This document shows, one piece after another, positions 6,682-8,148 of a stretch of 8,148 bases of DNA. The notes below the pieces were generated by a model. That model ran no database searches. It was not told where the DNA came from and was given only the letters and a program-made list of their open reading frames with translations. Source of the DNA: Pseudomonadota bacterium (lineage in GTDB: Bacteria > Myxococcota_A > Polyangia > Haliangiales > Haliangiaceae); contig JAEYYV010000128.1 of assembly GCA_023428295.1 (NCBI GenBank), positions 1-8,148 of the forward strand, read 5' to 3'. How positions within the stretch are numbered: position 1 is the first letter of the stretch; each line of letters starts with the position of its first letter. The translations under genes were made by a program, and so were the position numbers.

Positions 6682-7699
6682 AGGGCGTCACGACCGACAG
6701 CAGTCGATCGACGAGGTCTCCCGGGCGCAACCCTTCCGCCTCGGCGCGGTAGTTGAGGATCAAGCGGTGCTGCAGCGTCGGGCGCGCGAGGGCTGCCACG
6801 TCGTCGATCGCCACGGCGAAGCGACCGTCGAGGATCGCGCGCGCCTTGGCCGCGAGGATCAAGAACTGCGACGCGCGCGGACCTGCGCCCCACGACACGC
6901 TCTCGCGAATGAAGGACGGCGCGTTCGGCGACGTGGGCCGCGTCGAGCGCGCGAGCGCCACCGCGTACTTCACTACGTGATCCGCGACGGGGACGCGGCG
7001 CACGAGCTCTTGCAGCTGGAGGATCCGCTGCGGAGATAGCACGCGCACGAGCTCGGGCCGGTGATCGCTCGTCTGCTGACGAACGATCTCCTCTTCCTCG
7101 GCCTCGGTCGGATAGTCGACGTCGACCTGGAACATGAAGCGATCGAGCTGCGCTTCGGGCAGCGGATACGTGCCCTCTTGCTCGATCGGGTTCTGCGTCG
7201 CGAACACGAGGAACGGCAGCGGCAGATCGTGCGTGGTGCCGCCCGCGGTCACCTTGTACTCCTGCATCGATTGCAGCAGCGCGGCCTGCGTCTTGGGCGG
7301 CGTACGGTTGATCTCGTCGGCGAGCACGAGGTTCGCGAACACGGGACCCTTGATGAAGCGAAACGTGCGCTTGCCCGTCGCGTGATCCTCTTCGAGGATC
7401 TCCGTGCCGGTGATGTCCGCCGGCATGAGATCCGGCGTGAACTGGATGCGCTGGAACGACAGGTTCAGCGTCTCGGCGAGCGTGGAGATGAGGAGCGTCT
7501 TCGCCAGACCCGGCACGCCGACGAACAGCGTGTGGCCGCGCGCGAACAGAGCGACGAGCAGCTGCTCGACGACGCGGCGCTGACCGATGATTCGTTTCTC
7601 GATCTCCGTGACGATCTCGGCGTGCGCTTCGGCGAGCTCTTGGACCGCCTCGAGATCCGACCGCGGAGACGGCACGACCGGCGAGACGTCGGTGCGCAT
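6680..7699 (-). CDS. MoxR-family AAA+ ATPase
   Basis: The 339-residue cytoplasmic ATPase of the MoxR family is thought to use ATP hydrolysis to remodel or activate VWA-domain proteins. Motifs in order: RIIGQ near 37-41, Walker A GVPGLAKT at 61-68 (Lys67), the MoxR signature FTPDLMPADITGTE at 87-100, Walker B LVLADEIN at 124-131, sensor 1 FATQNP (Asn170), the arginine-finger region LPEAQLDRF (Arg187), and sensor 2 GAGPRAS (Arg275). All catalytic positions are present. The ATG at 7699 was chosen because the conserved family region starts about 15 residues later, the length fits the usual 320-350, and GGGGA precedes it. An in-frame GTG at 7825 would add 42 low-complexity residues rich in Pro, Thr and Gln; it is possible but less likely, and the frame is closed by a stop at 7877-7879. 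It is the first clear gene of the moxR-DUF58-BatA operon. Confidence 0.94.
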   Translation of the reverse strand: MRTDVSPVVPSPRSDLEAVQELAEAHAEIVTEIEKRIIGQRRVVEQLLVALFARGHTLFVGVPGLAKTLLISTLAETLNLSFQRIQFTPDLMPADITGTEILEEDHATGKRTFRFIKGPVFANLVLADEINRTPPKTQAALLQSMQEYKVTAGGTTHDLPLPFLVFATQNPIEQEGTYPLPEAQLDRFMFQVDVDYPTEAEEEEIVRQQTSDHRPELVRVLSPQRILQLQELVRRVPVADHVVKYAVALARSTRPTSPNAPSFIRESVSWGAGPRASQFLILAAKARAILDGRFAVAIDDVAALARPTLQHRLILNYRAEAEGLRPGDLVDRLLSVVTP

Positions 7700-7703
7700 C
7701 ACG

Positions 7704-7708
7704 TCCCC
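7704..7708 (-). promoter_or_regulatory. Candidate ribosome binding site for the moxR ATG
   Basis: On the minus strand GGGGA ends four bases before the ATG at 7699. The spacing is a little short and the match imperfect, but it is better than anything before the alternative GTG at 7825, which has only a weak ACGGA. It decides the moxR start chosen here. Confidence 0.4.
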
Positions 7709-7766
7709 ACGAATGGTGGTGACTTCTTCACTCGCGAGCGGCAACTGCTCGGGGTCCGCGTGCAGC

Positions 7767-7777
7767 GGAGTAACTCC
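7767..7777. promoter_or_regulatory. Short palindrome in the moxR leader
   Basis: GGAGTAACTCC is a perfect odd palindrome. Allowing one extra C, it extends to a GCGGAGT/ACTC(C)CGC dyad over 7765-7780. If moxR starts at 7699, this lies 67 bases upstream in non-coding leader and could be an operator or hairpin. If the GTG at 7825 is used, it is simply coding sequence. No clear -35/-10 pair was recognised in the 7700-7868 gap. Confidence 0.2.
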
Positions 7778-7835
7778 CGCGAGCTTCGGTTGTCCCTGCG
7801 TGGGTGTGGGTCGGGGTTGGCGCACTCGTTGTCCG

Positions 7836-7883
7836 TCAGTTCGTCGGTCGGTTCGTTCAGTTCGTTCGTCAGTTCTTCAGTTC
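7836..7883. repeat. Short direct-repeat tract between the TPR gene and moxR
   Basis: TCAGTTC occurs four times on the plus strand, at 7836-7842, 7857-7863, 7869-7875 and 7877-7883 (GAACTGA on the minus strand), with TTCG/GTCG units filling the spaces. The tract is T/C-rich and lower in GC than its surroundings. It overlaps the last codons and TGA stop (7869-7871) of the TPR gene. It could be a slippage-generated tract or a set of binding sites; the spacing is irregular (21, 12 and 8 bases). Confidence 0.55.
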
Positions 7884-8148
7884 GTCACACGCGCTGCGTT
7901 CACGTGCCGCGCGAGGATCGTTTGTCTGACCATACGCCTCGGCGAGACCGCAGCGGGTAGTCGGATCGAACGGACTCACGCGAAGTGCTTGTTCGTAGGC
8001 GGCGACCGCCAAGGGCCATTCATGCCGCGCCGCGCGCGCCATGCCAAGGGTCACCGCCACCACAGCGTCGCGGTCATCCGCCGCAGCCAGCGGCGTGGTC
8101 AGCTCGATCGCGCGATCGTGCCGGCCGAGCTCGACGAGAGTACGCGCC
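7869..8148 (-). CDS. TPR-repeat protein, C-terminal part (partial)
   Basis: The frame is open from the right edge of the window to TGA at 7869-7871 and gives 92 residues; the gene continues beyond the window. The sequence holds tetratricopeptide helices: AVAAYEQALRVSP matches the A-x3-Y-x2-A-x4-P pattern of a TPR second helix. LVELGRHDRAIEL upstream and GLAEAYGQTNDPRAA downstream look like parts of flanking repeats. TPR proteins are scaffolds for protein contacts. TPR proteins also occur in bat-type clusters (for example BatC), so it could belong with the moxR operon on the same strand. The 169-base gap to the moxR ATG makes co-transcription less certain than for the other genes. A GTG at 8063 is internal to the repeat structure and is not the likely start. 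The last residues lie in the TCAGTTC repeat tract. Confidence 0.7.
   Translation of the reverse strand, partial: ARTLVELGRHDRAIELTTPLAAADDRDAVVAVTLGMARAARHEWPLAVAAYEQALRVSPFDPTTRCGLAEAYGQTNDPRAARERSACDELKN

Noticed and set aside
7061..7960. 299-residue plus-strand frame opposite moxR
   Set aside because: Antisense to all MoxR motifs and reads through the repeat tract; rich in Arg, Leu and Glu with no domain.

Overview
The window is high-GC DNA with strong third-position G/C bias. Its lipoprotein has an Asp/Gly-rich stretch after the lipobox cysteine and it carries a MoxR-DUF58-BatA gene set. Together these suggest a deltaproteobacterium-like Myxococcota member; this is inferred from style and gene content, not from a marker gene. 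No rRNA, tRNA, CRISPR array, transposase, prophage or attachment site was seen.

Left part, plus strand. The window opens with the probable 3' end of an unidentified gene (to base 139), then an 84-base gap holding two small dyads. Next is katE (224-2422), a large-subunit clade II catalase of the HPII type. It has all the heme-site residues, a C-terminal flavodoxin/class I glutamine-amidotransferase-like domain, and an unusual Lys/Ala/Pro-rich tail. A 103-base gap follows, with one compact hairpin just after katE and a cluster of mutually exclusive inverted repeats leading to the next start codon. That next gene (2526-3618) encodes a lipoprotein with a predicted beta-propeller fold, interrupted by an apparent one-base frameshift near 3357.

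Right part, minus strand. Reading from the right edge: the 3' end of a TPR-protein gene, a short repeat tract, a MoxR-family AAA+ ATPase gene, a DUF58/VWA protein gene, and a large BatA-like membrane protein gene. The last three are tightly spaced (9 bases, then a 1-base stop/start overlap) and are almost certainly one operon. It converges on the lipoprotein gene with only 5 bases between the stop codons. MoxR ATPases act as chaperones on VWA-domain partners, so a likely arrangement is MoxR remodelling the soluble DUF58 protein and/or the membrane-anchored BatA-like protein. The substrate process is unknown; the bat name comes from Bacteroides aerotolerance.

The two halves share a loose oxidative or envelope stress theme (catalase; aerotolerance-type operon), but nothing in the sequence shows co-regulation. 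Most of the window is recognisable. The points most worth a second look are the frameshift, the basic catalase tail, the alternative-hairpin gap, the repeat tract before moxR, and the degenerate metal site in the BatA-like protein.
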